Source: Heterostelium multicystogenum (Eukaryota; Evosea; Eumycetozoa; Acytosteliales; Acytosteliaceae). Taken from it: DNA of 43,029 nucleotides. Made by a program: the position numbers and the translations under genes. Shown here piece after piece: positions 10,236 through 22,544 of this stretch. The stretch covers positions 1 through 43,029 of the forward strand of contig RCNN01000491.1 in NCBI GenBank assembly GCA_003667245.1, read 5' to 3'. Position 1 is the first letter of the stretch; each line of letters opens with the position of its first letter. The notes under the pieces were generated by a model. The model was not told the origin of the DNA. It worked only from the letters and a program-made list of their open reading frames with translations, and ran no database searches.

Positions 10236-12221
10236 TTAAAGAAGATCTTCATCCATTAGGTCCTCTGGATTTATATCAATGTCAGAGTTTTCTTCTTCCT
10301 CCTCAGATGAATCGTCATCCAAATCAACATCATCGATATTCTCGGCATCGTCTTCCATTTCTTCGTCGTCGCTGTCATCGCTGTTGTCTTCGTAAACCAA
10401 TGATGGATCGTAGTTTGTGGAGTGAACCGATGTAGTATTACCTCTAGCTTCGATCAATTCAAACTTTCCAACCAATTTTGTCAATGATTCGTGTAATCTA
10501 TATTTATCCTCTACAATGGTATTTAGAATTTGCATCTTTGACTTCAAATCTGGAACCGTCAACAAATAAGATGCGTGATCTTTAATAATAAAATTAACCC
10601 ATTGCATTAAAATATGTCTAGATATATATGATTAAGATAAAGAGAATTAGCTAAGGATAGGATGATGATACTAAATAAATAATAATACATACGATTTATG
10701 GAATTCAGTTGCAATGTTTTCTGACAATCATTTGTAAAAGCATGTATGCGTATGGTGATGGTAAAGCCTGTACGGTATTCTTCATAATAAAGGTATTGCA
10801 GTGCAATGCTTGCATTAAAGTTTTAGTATTCGATGATTGGAGTGATTGTGTAATAATATCGACAATGGTTGATGCAGACTATAAAGGGATAATGTGTATG
10901 TAAGTATATTGAAAGACCCGTTGTTGCTCCCTTAAGGACCAAGTAATATAATATAACATACCTTGGCATTATTGTTGACTGATGTCAAATTAGTGTTATT
11001 TTCGTTATCTAAGATCAATTCTGGGGCATCACCAACTGCGGACTTTGCCTTTTTCTTAGTGCTGTCGTTGATGGCAGTCTTGTCCTTAGTGTCAAATGGA
11101 ACGTTGATGATATTATTCAATGGTTCTCCATTCTCTCCAATTTTCTACAATAGTCATCAAAATTAAGATAGGTATGTTAGACTGGGTATAGAGTGTTGTC
11201 AATGATCTTGTTGATATTTACAATCTTCTTAAATGATACACTCTTTACGGATGAGTGTTGACCTTGAGCAACCAAAAGGTTGTTGATATCTATGAAATGA
11301 CATGAAATGAAATCTGCTTGTGAGTCAAACTTGACCTTAGTTTTGCTAATCAATTGCTTCTCTGTATTCTTGTGGATGAGGATGTCGTTGGCCTCAGTGA
11401 CTACGGCGCAGTAGTAGTAGGTGACGAATTTATCTACGAATGGCAATACCATGACTGCCTTTGGGGTTGAGTCGGCACGATAGCTGGAACCCTCCGAAGT
11501 AGCAGCCTTGGTCATGTCACGAATATGATAGTGTGAACGATTGGAGCTAATCAAAAGATCGCCACTGACTGAAGCTGGCTTATTTGGGTTGGCAGCAGTC
11601 TTTGGTGCTGGGATATAGAAGAGGGTGTTGTTGACGAACATCTTTTTGTTGATCTGCCTGTGACTTTGAAGCGATGTCCCAGAATCTCAACTTCTTTCCA
11701 CCAGTTGCGGCGGTAGATTGGTCAGTGGTGATAGCGATACGATGAGCCTCACGATCGGAGAACTGTCCAACCTTTGAGGCGCTGTCAATATTCCACTGAA
11801 TGACGAGACCCTCGAGATCGATCGAGTAAAGCATCGATTCACCAGAGAATGCAAGATCGCTGATTCTGCAAGTGTGCACACCTTCCAAAGTGGCACACAA
11901 TTTATCCTCTACTATATCATATACTCTAATAGCACCATTGCTCAAACCAGCAGCCAATTTTACAGTTGTAACCTCTCCTTGCTGAATAGGTAAGAACAAA
12001 CCGATATTAATATGCAAGATTGTAGGTCAAGTATTAAGTCATTCTCGATCGATTCGACAACTTACAATTGAAAACCAAGAGAAACAAGAGAATTTGATCT
12101 GATTGTCTAGGTTGAAAGAAGAAGTAAGCTTTGATTGCGAGACATTCCAAACTCTGAGGATATTGTCTTGACCGATCGATGCGAAATAAGATCCACTCTT
12201 ATCGAATGAACAAGTAGCCAT
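10236..12221 (-). CDS. utp5: U3 snoRNP/t-UTP subunit UTP5 (WDR43)
   Basis: The ATG at 12221 starts a WD40 protein (MATCSFDKSGSY…LRVWNV). After an intron at 11982-12065, WD repeats continue (GAIRVYD, VIQWNID, LRFWDIA). One extra A near 11650 breaks the frame inside the propeller. The C-terminal part is split by introns at 10879-10961 and 10618-10692, plus another break near 11140-11180. It forms a Utp12-type helical domain (MQWVNFIIKDHASYLLTVPDL) ending in a very acidic D/E/S tail. That order (propeller, Utp12 domain, acidic tail) matches Utp5/WDR43, a nucleolar t-UTP component of the small-subunit processome that acts in pre-18S rRNA transcription and processing. Another Utp12-domain WD protein is the main alternative. 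Confidence 0.8.
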
Positions 12222-12847
12222 AGTTGCTGGTATGTATAAATATATATATATCTATCTGCTTCTTATCTGCTTCTTCTGAAGGCGGAGTCCAATGAAAAGC
12301 TAACCTTACTTAAAAATAAATAAATGATGATGACTATTATTTATTTTTTAAAAGCAAAATAACTATTACTAGCTAGATACCTACTACTACCAATTTCGTT
12401 GATATTAAAAATTAAAAAACAAAATAACAAAAAAATAAAAACGAACGAAAATTTAAAACTAAAAAAAAAAATAAAAAGCAACACACATACAAATGACTTT
12501 TCCTTCTGAAGCTTTTTTTGCATTACAGATTTTGTGTGTGTTGGACACTCACATGATTGATCATCATTTATTTTTAGATTGATGATGATTACAACTACTG
12601 ACAGAACACATATATATATATCTATATATAATTGATATACCTGATCTTGGTTGATTGATTGGTTGATTGGTTGATTGGTTGCTTTGTCTCAATTGAAAAT
12701 TGAATGCACCTCAATCCCCATTATTTTCTGTCTTTTGGATAAAAGAAGAAATAAACTGCAAGTGATTGAAAACTAAATAATTTAATATTATAATATTATA
12801 ATGATTTATTAAGTATTTTATTATTATATTTATAAATTTATTTATTA
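12222..12847. other. Intergenic, between UTP5 and the coiled-coil gene
   Basis: Extremely AT-rich. It holds TA dinucleotide runs near 12240 and 12610, a tandem GATTG/GTTG array at 12647-12681 and T/A-rich tails. It should contain the UTP5 promoter and the 3' end of the gene ending at 12848. No RNA gene was recognised. Confidence 0.5.
12647..12681 (+). repeat. GATTGGTT tandem array
   Basis: About four imperfect copies of an 8-nt unit (TTGATTGG). Confidence 0.7.
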
Positions 12848-15800
12848 TTATGAGACGGGTGTGGTTTGCTGACTTGAGGATCTAAAATGTTCAAGAAGGT
12901 TTTGGGTGACAGCAAGCTTTTTGTCGGTGATTTGTTTATCGTTGACCAATTGATCGTATTGTATTTTGAGTTCGTTGTAAGTTTGTTGTACCTTTTGGTA
13001 GTCCTTTTCGATGGAATCCTTTGAGGATCTCTCCTTTTCGAGTTGTTGGTTGATGACTTCAGTACGTGCCTTCTCTTCGTCAAGACGGTCTTGGAGTCCT
13101 TGGATGTCATCTGACTTTTCAGATGATCCGTTTAATCTTACAGTGTTTTGTGATTGCTCATTTAACTTCTTTTCGAGCTCCTTTAATTGGTTTTGGTTAC
13201 GATCGTTCTCCTGTTGGAGTTGTGACTTTTCAGCCTTGAGTTGCTCAATCTCGGCTGAAAGCTCACTCTTGATTTGGTTGGCCGATTGCTCCAATTGTTG
13301 ACGCAACTGTTCAAGGGCTCCGTTGTGTTGGTTTCTCTGAGACTCTGACTCAGTGTCTTTAGCGCTTAACTGTTGTCTCAAATCGGTGATTTGTGAGTTG
13401 ACAGTGGTGTGTTCAGCTTTAAGTGATTCAAGCTCTGAGTTCTTGGCATCTAATTGTTGTCTCAATTCGTTGGCTTGACCTTCGTTGGACTTCAATGAGT
13501 TGATTTCTGATTCTTTAGACTCCAATTGTTGTCTAAGTGTGTTCAATTCGTTGTTCTTTCCTTCAATGTCACTGTTCTTTCCGTCCAATTGTTGTTTCAA
13601 TTCGCTGAGTTGAGCATTGATGGCAGTGTTATCGGTTTTCAAAGGTGTAGATCTCTGAAGTCTTAGCCTCCAATTGGTTTCTCAACTCGGCAGCTTGGTC
13701 GTTTCCAGAGTGTAATGCTTGCAACTCAGTCTCTTTGGTGGTGAGTTGTTGTTTCAAGTCAGTGATTTGAGCATTGACAGCAGTGTTTTCTGCCTTCAAA
13801 GTTTCATTCTCTGAGTTCTTTGAGTCCAATTGTTGCTTCAAATCGGTGATTTGACCATTGACAGTAGTGCTTTCAGCCTTCAAAGTATCAATCTCTGAGT
13901 TCTTTGCGTCTAATTGTTGCTTCAAGTCGGTAATTTGTGAGTTAACAGTTGATTCTTGAGATTTAAGTGATTCGACTTCAGCGTTCTTGGCATCTAATTG
14001 CTTCTTCAAGTCAGTGATTTGGTCATTTGACAGTGGAATCTGCTGATTTGAGGGTTTCGATCTCTGAGTTCTTTGTATCCAATTGTTTCTTCAAGTCGGT
14101 GATTTGACCATTAACAGCAGTGTTTTCTGCCTTCAATGTTTCATTCTCTGAGTTCTTTGAGTCTAATTGTTGCTTCAAGTCAGTGATTTGTGAGTTAACA
14201 GTTGATTCTTGTGATTTAAGTGATTCGACTTCAGCGTTCTTGGCATCCAATTGCTTCTTCAAGTCAGTGATTTGGTCATTTACAGTTGAGTCTGCTGACT
14301 TGAGTGATTCGACTTCAGTGTTCTTAGCATCCAATTGTTGCTTCAAGGTTTGGATTTCCTTGGTCTTGTCTTCGAGTTGGTCTTGTAACTTCTCGATTTG
14401 GAAGTCCTTTTCGGCGACATCGTGTGAGGCACGTCTGTCTTCGAGTTCTTCTTGAGTTTCAAACTCTTTGATCTTTTGTGTGAGCTCAGCAATGAGAGTC
14501 TCCTTCTCAGAGAGTTTCTCAATGAATGACTTCTTCTCGTTTTGAAGAGCCAAAATGTTTCCGCTGAATTCAGTGCTTGATTGAAGCATGGTATCTTTTT
14601 CCTTTTGGATGGTGTCGATCTGTTGTTGGAGAGAATCCTCACGGTTCTTGCTGTCCTTCAAGATGGCATCGATCTTTTGTTGCAATTGGGAAGCTTGGTT
14701 TGCAAGTCCCTCACGTTCACGACGTAACTCTTCTTTGGAATTGTGACTTCTCGTTTTGAATCAAATCGATCTTTTGTTGGAGCTCGACAATCTCACCAGC
14801 GAGTTGATCACGTTCACGACGCAATTGGTCGGCAGCTGGGTCACGGTGGGCCATGTTGGCGACGTAGTTTGAATTGGTGGAGGGAGGTGTCTTGAGCAAC
14901 GGCTGGTGCACCAGATTGGATTTGGGTCTCCAAAGCCTTGATACGCTCGTAGAGACGGGCTTCAGAAGATTCCTTAGCAACTTGAAGTTGGACGATTTGG
15001 TCGTGTTGTAAGTTGATCTTGAATACATTGTCCTCACGTTCCTTACGGAGCATGGCTTCTGTTTCGTTCAAACGCTTTCTCAAGGTAGAGAGCTTCTCCA
15101 ACTCAGTTGGTGGTTGCTTAACAACTTCCCAACCAGAGAAATCAATCTTTTCCTCCTTGGCCTTCATTGGCTTAGCAGAATCAGCATTTACAATCAAACT
15201 ATCCTTCTTTGGCAAGTTGACAGCAGTTGTAGTAGTTGTTTGCTTCTTTGGTTGTTCAACTATAAATTTAACATTAATTAATAAAAGATTTGAAGTTGCA
15301 ATGAAGGATTGATTATTTACCTTTCTTTGGTTGCTCAACTTTCTTTGGTTGCTCAGCGGCTTTCTTTGGTTGTTCAGCAGCCTTCTTTGGCTCCTCAACC
15401 TTCTTTGGTTGCTCAGCAGCCTTCTTTGGCTCCTCGACTTTCTTTGGTTGCTCAGCAGCTTTCTTTGGTTGTTCAACTTTCTTTGGCTCTTCAACCTTCT
15501 TTGGTTGTTCAGCAGCCTTCTTTGGTTGTTCGACAGCCTTCTTTGGCTCTTCAACCTTCTTTGGTTGTTCTACAGCCTTCTTTGGTTGCTCAACAGCCTT
15601 CTTTGGTTGTTCAGCGGCTTTCTTTGGCTCTTCCTTCTTTGGTTGCTCAGCAGCCTTCTTTGGCTCCTCAACCTTCTTTGATTGTTCGGCAACTGGTTTT
15701 GGAGCTGGAGTTGGGTTTGGCTTTGGGGTTGGTTTTGAGGTTTTTGTTTTCTTTGTGGTGTTTGCTTGCTTCTTGGGTGGAGCAATTGAAGTCTGTACCT

Positions 15801-15921
15801 TTGAGTTTTGGGCCTTTTGGAGAGCACCCTTGTAGGTATTATCTGGCTTTAGCACAAAGAAGTAGTAAAGGTATGCAATTGGAGCAATTGCCAACGATAA
15901 GTAGATCAGTGCTGAAAACAT
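12848..15921 (-). CDS. p180/RRBP1-like membrane-anchored coiled-coil protein
   Basis: The ATG at 15921 opens an N-terminal membrane anchor (about residues 3-24, FSALIYLSLAIAPIAYLYYF). Next comes a Pro/Lys/Thr linker and then a basic repeat of 5-7 residues, each unit ending PKK, about 19 units, with an intron (15260-15320, 61 nt) inside the repeat. The rest, about 800 residues, is coiled coil, including a block of 28-residue repeats (about 13270-14380), ending SQQTTPVS with TAA at 12848-12850. Slips lie near 14900, 14740, 14030 and 13645. Anchor, lysine-rich short repeats and long coiled coil in that order is the layout of vertebrate ribosome-binding protein p180/RRBP1 and its relative kinectin, which sit on rough ER. 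Sequence homology to them cannot be shown by eye, so ER attachment is inferred. Confidence 0.65.
13270..14380 (-). repeat. 84-bp (28-residue) tandem coiled-coil repeats
   Basis: Eight or so units of exactly 28 residues (four heptads) beginning ITDLK(K/Q)QLD, followed by shorter, diverged 25-residue units. Unit endings cycle SADSTVN, SQESTVN, AENTAVN/AESTTVN and then SADSTVN, SQESTVN again, which suggests duplication of blocks of three units. Confidence 0.8.
15250..15690 (-). repeat. Lysine/proline short repeat (PKK units)
   Basis: About nineteen units of the types AAEQPKK, AVEQPKK, VEEPKK and VEQPKK in the membrane-proximal part of the coiled-coil protein. The DNA (TTCTTTGGTTG/TTCTTTGGCTC on the plus strand) is repetitive enough to give long spurious open frames on both strands. 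Confidence 0.9.
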
Positions 15922-18729
15922 TGTATTCTCGTGATCTTGTTGAAGTGAGTGATGGTGTGTGGTGAGGTGAGTTGAGTTGAAGCTAAGTTGTTATTCTTGT
16001 TGTTGTTTTCCAATTACAAAAAAAGTATATACTACTATAGAGTGTTGATGTTGCTTTCTATATAACTAATAACTAATGATGGATTTGGAATATTTGGACT
16101 AAACTAACTTAATAACTAATCAATGCTACAAATCTAAATAATAATAATAAGAATAATCATAAGGATTTGAATATGTTAATATTTATATCTTTTGGTATTC
16201 AACAACAACACCATCATATGATGTGTAAATAATAATTGGCGAATTTAGTCTAATTTATATTTCCAGGGGTCAAAATATAAATAAAAAACATTTCAAGTTG
16301 GAAAATGATTTTGATTTTGGTGCACTGTATGATTAGGTGATTGATCAATTTGACTGGACCTGAAAGATAATATTATTTAAATACATCAAAAATGAGATAT
16401 TACTTAAGTGGGTTATAGAAGTATGCAAGGAAAATGATCGAAAGATGTAGATGGTAACAACCCAACACGAATTTTTATAAAAATGAATATTGTCTATCTA
16501 TTTGTTTTTGTTGTTGTTTGTTGGTTGTTATTGTTGTGGTTATTACTGAGATGATACTAATAAGATTTGATTTGAATATATGAAGTAGATTAAAATAATA
16601 TGATATAATAATAAGATATTGAATATGAATAATAATAATATTATTATATTGTTGTATATTTATATGAAATATTTAATTTATTTTTACACTTTTTATGTTT
16701 ATATGTTTGTTGGTCAAGCTTAGGTTGATATGATTTGATTGTCATATAATATTCATATTAATATTATAATATTAATAATGTTGTTGTTAAAATTGAATCT
16801 TATTTTTAACACACATTTATATTTTTAACTTTAACACCGTGCCAAACACAAAATGATAATGTGTTGTGTTGTTTTTTTTTAATTTGAAATGTGGTGGTCT
16901 TGTGTAGTGTGTTTTGTTTTGTTGAGTTTTGTATTTTGGCTTTGAGCTTTGTCATTGTTGAGATTACAAAATAAATATATATTTTGTATGATAGTAGTAG
17001 TCCTATATTACATTGATTTAAACAATAACTAATAATAATTTAGGTGATGATTAAGAAGAAGAAGAACAACATAGGGACTTATTACTTATTATCTTTCTTT
17101 TATCTTTCATCTTGATTGTTATTTTTAAAACAAACATGTTATTATAAATATTAGATGATATCACTACTAAATAATCATATATCAGTTTATGAACAAAAAC
17201 CAATCATTATCTTTAATTGATGAACCTGTAGTCATCAACATGACCTGTTTGTTTCTCCTTTGTTATTTGGTCAATGTTTAAGCTCTGTTTTTGAAGTTGT
17301 TGAAAGTTGTTGACTTTTTAGTTTTGTTTGTTTGACGAAACAGATATACTAAACCATCAAATTCAAGACTAACTTTTAACTTCTTTAATATTATTTGGTG
17401 TTTGTTTGGTATTGAATGAAAGAAGATGAAGATAAAGTTGAATTTGAATTTGAAATTGAATTTTATTATTATGATGAAAAAACTGACCCTCTGTTACTTT
17501 CGATAGACTATTGATTGATTGATGGATGGATCTTATGGTGCTAATTCCTTACCTTACCTTATCTACTCAATAATAATATATAAAAATAAACAAACTTTAT
17601 TAATAATAATTACTTTTCTGAAAAGAAAGTGAAATGAAAGAGGTGATATCACTTTTTGATTGTGCTGAACAATTTTTAAAAAAAGAAAAAAATATTAAAA
17701 AAAAAACAAGTGCCACTCCAAAATGAATATTTGTGAGCGATGACACACCACCGATTTAAGGTTTGACTATTGAACTTCAATTTTTTAGAACAAACAAAAT
17801 GAAAAAAAAAAAAAAAACAAATAACAAACAAAATTGATATGTTCATTATTAAGATCTACTATTATATGACAGATACACATCTAGATTATCTATCTATACA
17901 TACATCTTGAAAACAACAAATTGATTATATATAATAATAAAATAATAATAATAATAATAAAAAGATTTGATTAATTAATCTTTAGATTAGTGTTTGAGGT
18001 TGAGGTGTTGATGCTGATTGTATAAGCACATTCGCATAGGTTGACTCGAATAGCCAAGAGAAAAATGGTAGTCAAATTAGAAACAAAATTGAAATCCAAT
18101 TCAAAGATGTTGTTGTTTTTCGTGGATCTTCAGTTTCTGACTTTTCTTTTTTTTACTTTGGCATACACTTTTACATTGAAGATTCATAAGAAGAATGGAA
18201 TGATAGAGCAAAGAAAACATATCATACAAAGTATTGACACATCATCACTTAGGAATTGTATTATTATTAGTTTGTAGATTTTCAATCTGTTTGTTGAGAG
18301 GTTGTTAAAGTTTTGTATTTCTATTAATATTAATATGATAGTTCCTTAAGGAATAGAAAAGAGAGATCATCAAGTTACTTGATCAAGAAGACAATTCCTC
18401 TAATTCCTCTGATTCTATAAAGTATTCTCAGAATAGATGTTTGTTAATGATTTAATACCGAATGGTCTCTTTTTATGTTGAGGGAATCGATCAGTCAATT
18501 TTAATTCATATTATAGTTTCAGAGATGTCCTATAAAATATTGATGGTTCTAATGTGACCTCAAAGACAAGATGAATATATACTTTAAAAATTTATTTAGA
18601 TTATCGAAAATTAAACAATGCCACAGTCAATGACAGCTTAGCAACGATTATCACTTTATCTTTTATTTTTTAATTGATTGATTGCATAAGTTCATTCCAT
18701 TGCTGTAATATTCATATATATTAAATGTC
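15922..18729. other. 2.8-kb AT-rich region without a recognisable gene
   Basis: This lies between the divergent starts of the coiled-coil gene (15921, minus) and NRDE2 (18730, plus). It contains triplet runs (ATA/ATT near 16620 and 17935), T- and A-runs, and TTG/GTT-rich tracts near 16500-16540 and 16860-16930. A 79-codon non-ATG frame at 18041-18277 has no coding character. I found no tRNA, rRNA or spliceosomal RNA signature. It must contain two promoters but is unusually long beside the 70-300 bp gaps elsewhere in the window. Confidence 0.5.
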
Positions 18730-21700
18730 ATGAGTCAAAGACCACCTCCTTTATTTCCAGCTTACTCAAAGCAACCTTTGATAAAGTCTAGAGTGGAGGA
18801 GACTCCACCACCTCCACCTCCACCACCACCACCACCTTCTGAGGCACCTCCTCCTCCGCCACCACCTCCTCCTTTAGATGACGTACCTCCACCTCCGCCT
18901 CCACCATCTACACCACCTCCACCTCCACCTCCACCACCATCTACAACTCCTCCTAAACCTCAGCCACCAAGAAGAAAAACAGCAAGCTGACTTTTTTGAT
19001 GATAAAGATGATAACGCATCGGAATCTACAGTATCGACTACTGCAACAACTTTGTCATCTTCTACAACGATAGCAACAAAGAAGATGGTATTAAAAGAGA
19101 TATAGTTGCATATAATAAGGTCAGAGACTATATGAATCAATCTAGTAGCGACGATGATACAAGTAGTGATGATGATAGCCGTAGTAGTAAAAGCGAAAAA
19201 AGGATAAGAAGAAAGAGAAAAAGAGGATTAAAAAGCTAAAGCTTGAGTCAGAGTATTTGAAGCAACGTCAGCAACAGAGATTGTATGTACTTCATATCAT
19301 TCGTCTTACCAAGCATTCGTTTTTGTATTGACTGTTTCTTTTCTTGTTTAGGCTGGAGTATAAGGATGACAACAAGTTTTATGAAACCGATTACAGAGGC
19401 AATCTATCGCTACGATCAGCAACAACGAATTCGGCCAAGAATTCACTGAGCTATCGCTATGATAGTCCCGTTGTATTTGGTCTGGATGGCATGGAGTTAA
19501 GATTCTCAACGAAGGAAGGATTGGCACTGGTGCCTATGTCAAGTGCCAACAGCAGCAACAGCAGATACTTCAAGTCTTCCATGTTTACTGCATCTCCGGC
19601 TGTGCTGAGTAACTCTGTCGCCGATGACCCATTCAAGTTGCATTTGAATTTCATAGAAATACATGAGGCAGGTGAAGCAGATGGAAAGCAGGAAGAAGAC
19701 AAACATCGACAGATCTTGGCTAGAAATGCTGAGTTGAATGCAGCAGTTAACAAGGATCCCCATAACATAGAGAAATGGATCCAGTTGGCAGAGTTTCAGG
19801 ACAACTACTTGGCATTTAGTACGAAGAGATCTCAGCGCGCTCGTATTCCTATTATTGAGAAGAAACTATCGATATACAGGACGGCTTTAGCGAATAATCC
19901 ATCATCTGATACACTTACAATTCGTTATTTGCGGCTTGCTCAAGAGATTTGGGACAGCGATCAGGTACAGCAGCTGTGGTCGCGTGTCATTGAGCGACGT
20001 TCTCTTGATTACAACAACGACACTGGAGGCAATGTGGACGAGCTGATATCTGAAGATCTCTGGAGAGAGTACACTGGCTTCAATATGTCCAATTTTAGTT
20101 CATTTTCAATTGTGGATACTCGACAGCACTTTATCAAGCTGATACACTTGCTTTTAGCCAAGAGAAGAACTCTAAAACCAAAGGATGTAGGATTTATGGT
20201 TAAGGTTGGAAAAGTGGAAGAAGCATTGCTTGGATTTATTAGTCAGTGGGCAAGGTTTGAGAGGCAAGCCGGTTACGCAGAGCGCGCAATCGGAATGTAT
20301 CAATCTTTGATAGAGTTTAATTGTTTTCTTGCCTGTCCATCTGGAGAAATCGAACCAGCAGCAGATACTTAAGAGTTTTCAGATGTTTTGGGAGTCTGAG
20401 CTTCCCAGGATTGGGGATAACAATGCAAAAGGCTGGATTAACAACAAGGTAGATGACGAACCACAGCTATCAATAGAGGAAATGGAGCAGCTATTAAGAG
20501 AACAGGAGTTAGAGGAACAGCGACTAACGGAAAAGCAAAATGACGATATATTTTGAAAATGTTCCAGAAATTATTGATGTAGATGAGATTGAAAGTGATG
20601 AACAAGTTGTAAATATAGAGGAAGGAGAGGTGATAGATGAAGCATTGGAGGAAGATAAGAATTCAATGGATATGGATGAATCGAAAGAGTTAGAGAAGTG
20701 GTCAGATAAAGAGATGGAAGCAGAGCTAAATAGATGGATTCCTTCAAGATTGTTGGATATACCAGAGGAGGAATCAGAAGATACTGAGAGATTGGTGCTG
20801 TTTAGCGATATTAAAGATATTCTATTTAGATTGGTTTAGGGACGAGGACAAGCTATATTTGGTGTTTCAGTTTTTAGAATTTTTGGGTGTTCCCTCCGTA
20901 TCGATCGGTGTTGGAGAGAGTATAAAGCTGCCTTATTCTCATAGACTTAGACGTGAGTCATTCCATTCAATAGAGGACAATATTTCAACACTGTTCGAAA
21001 CATTAAAAGAGTCAAAAGAGGACATTGCAGACAATGATACAATTCTTTTGAATTCTTTAGGCTTGGGCTTGGAATTCCAAAAAGAACCAAAGTGGAAGGA
21101 AGTTTTCTCTTTGATGAAACCTCAACCATTGCATAGTACCAGAGTTGATTTCATCATAAATGTATTCCTTCAATGTATTCAGTCAAATATATTTAAGAAG
21201 AATATCAATTTGATTGTTAGTTATATACAGTTTCTCCATTGGATTGGTCAGAAAGAAATGCAGTTGCCACGCTCCTACAGTACCTGCAGGCAAACAGAAA
21301 TGAAACTAAACTTTACGATTGCTACTCACAACTGTTGTTCGAGCAACAAAAGATTCAAGAAGTTAGAAAAGTATATCAAACTGCAATTACAACGCTGGAG
21401 CAACAACAACAAGGAGATGCTGCTGTATCAAAACTAGACTATCTCTATAGACAGTATAGCTGGATAGAAGTTGAATCGATATATAGGACACTCTGCAAGG
21501 ATGCTAGTTTGCTAAAGAAGTTTATTAGATCGAAGCGATCATTTATCGATATGTTTTCATTGCCAATTCATATCCTCTGTTGTTATGCAGAGGGATCTTT
21601 CCAGCAATTCTCACCAAAGACCACTCCACTCACTGGAAATCGTTTGATGATTGCCGCTAAGAACTACGAAGAGATGTCCAAGAATACGGTTGATCAGTGG

Positions 21701-22402
21701 CTCTGCTTTATTTTGTTCAAGTTGTTGACATCCGATTTGCCAACAGCCATTACCATTTTCAATCGGGCAGCCAACTCGGATCATCTCAATATCCAACAAC
21801 ACCCGATCCAGCATGAGCTACTTACAGTCAAATTCATTGAGATGATCACCAAGTTTGCACCCATTATCGGATCAGCGCCATATCTGATCAAAGATACGAT
21901 CGTCCAGCAACTCAAAAAACTACTACGATCATCCTCTGCTTCTCTGCTCATTTTTAAATTGGGAGGGATCTACCTCGTCATCGATAAGAATCCGACAGTA
22001 TTTCGACATGAGCACCAACAGTGACAAGAGGAGAGCCAACTATGCAACAGTACTATATTTTGGTTGTTTTCACTGCGCTGTGAAATGGACAGACTCGGGT
22101 CTGGCACCAGAATCAAGTCACTGTTTGAGCGTGCTATACAGGCGTCGGCCACCCGACACAGTATTATTCTGTGGAAATTGTATATACTATTTGAAAAGAG
22201 CCGCTCGAGACCTAAAGCGTGCAAGGCACTCTACTACCGGGCTATCAAGGAGTTGCCATGGGCAAAGTCGATCTGGATGCTCGCCTTCTCTAAGCAACTC
22301 GCGAGCCTATTCACACTGGTTGAACACAATGATATCATAAAGCTGATGCAAGAGAAACAAATACGTTTAAGATTCAAACCAAACAACAACGCAACACAGT
22401 AG
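18730..22402 (+). CDS. nrde2: NRDE2 homologue (HAT-repeat nuclear RNA-surveillance protein)
   Basis: The ATG at 18730 gives MSQRPPPLFPAYSK; the LFPAY block matches the LFPAF near the start of animal NRDE2, so the polyproline stretch behind it (about 18806-18965) belongs to this gene. A Ser/Asp-rich and then Lys/Arg-rich segment leads to an intron at 19283-19351. The body is helical HAT-type: a DPHNIEKWIQLAEFQ repeat, FSSFSIVDTR near 20090, FWESELPRIGD…GW near 20380, and LVLFSDI then FLEFLGVPS near 20790-20895, all in the NRDE2 order. It ends at TAG 22400-22402. Slips occur near 18985, 19100, 19230, 20340, 20545, 20835, 21240 and 22010-22070. NRDE2 acts in the nucleus with the MTR4/exosome pathway and, in worms, in nuclear RNAi. 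Confidence 0.85.
18806..18965 (+). repeat. Polyproline-coding CCA/CCT tract
   Basis: Runs of 7-11 proline codons separated by short acidic or Ser/Thr spacers, near the N-terminus of the NRDE2 protein. Such runs could bind profilin or WW/SH3 domains; that is inference only. Confidence 0.85.
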
Positions 22403-22544
22403 CCAACCAACTATAGGCTAGTTTATTTGTATCAAATAAATCTATTTGTTATTTATTCACTATTCATTAAAGTTTAGATTCTAATGATGCAGATTGTGTG
22501 GTGTTCTTTGGTGATGCTGTGTTCAAAGCAGCATCGTTAGATAG

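Noticed and set aside
13270..15690. Regular direct repeats that could suggest a CRISPR array
   Set aside because: The units are in-frame protein repeats with no unique spacers, in a eukaryotic gene.
15309..15965. Long open frames on the plus strand (Leu/Trp-rich and Leu/Val/Ser-rich) opposite the PKK repeat
   Set aside because: They exist because the repetitive DNA is open in several frames. The minus-strand frame has a start, a membrane anchor, a proper intron and continuation into the coiled coil.
18041..18277. 79-codon frame in the long intergenic region
   Set aside because: No ATG start, no recognisable domain, AT-driven composition.
18800..18990. Polyproline ORF as a separate formin-like gene
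   Set aside because: There is no FH2 domain downstream. The LFPAY start and continuing charged segment belong to NRDE2.
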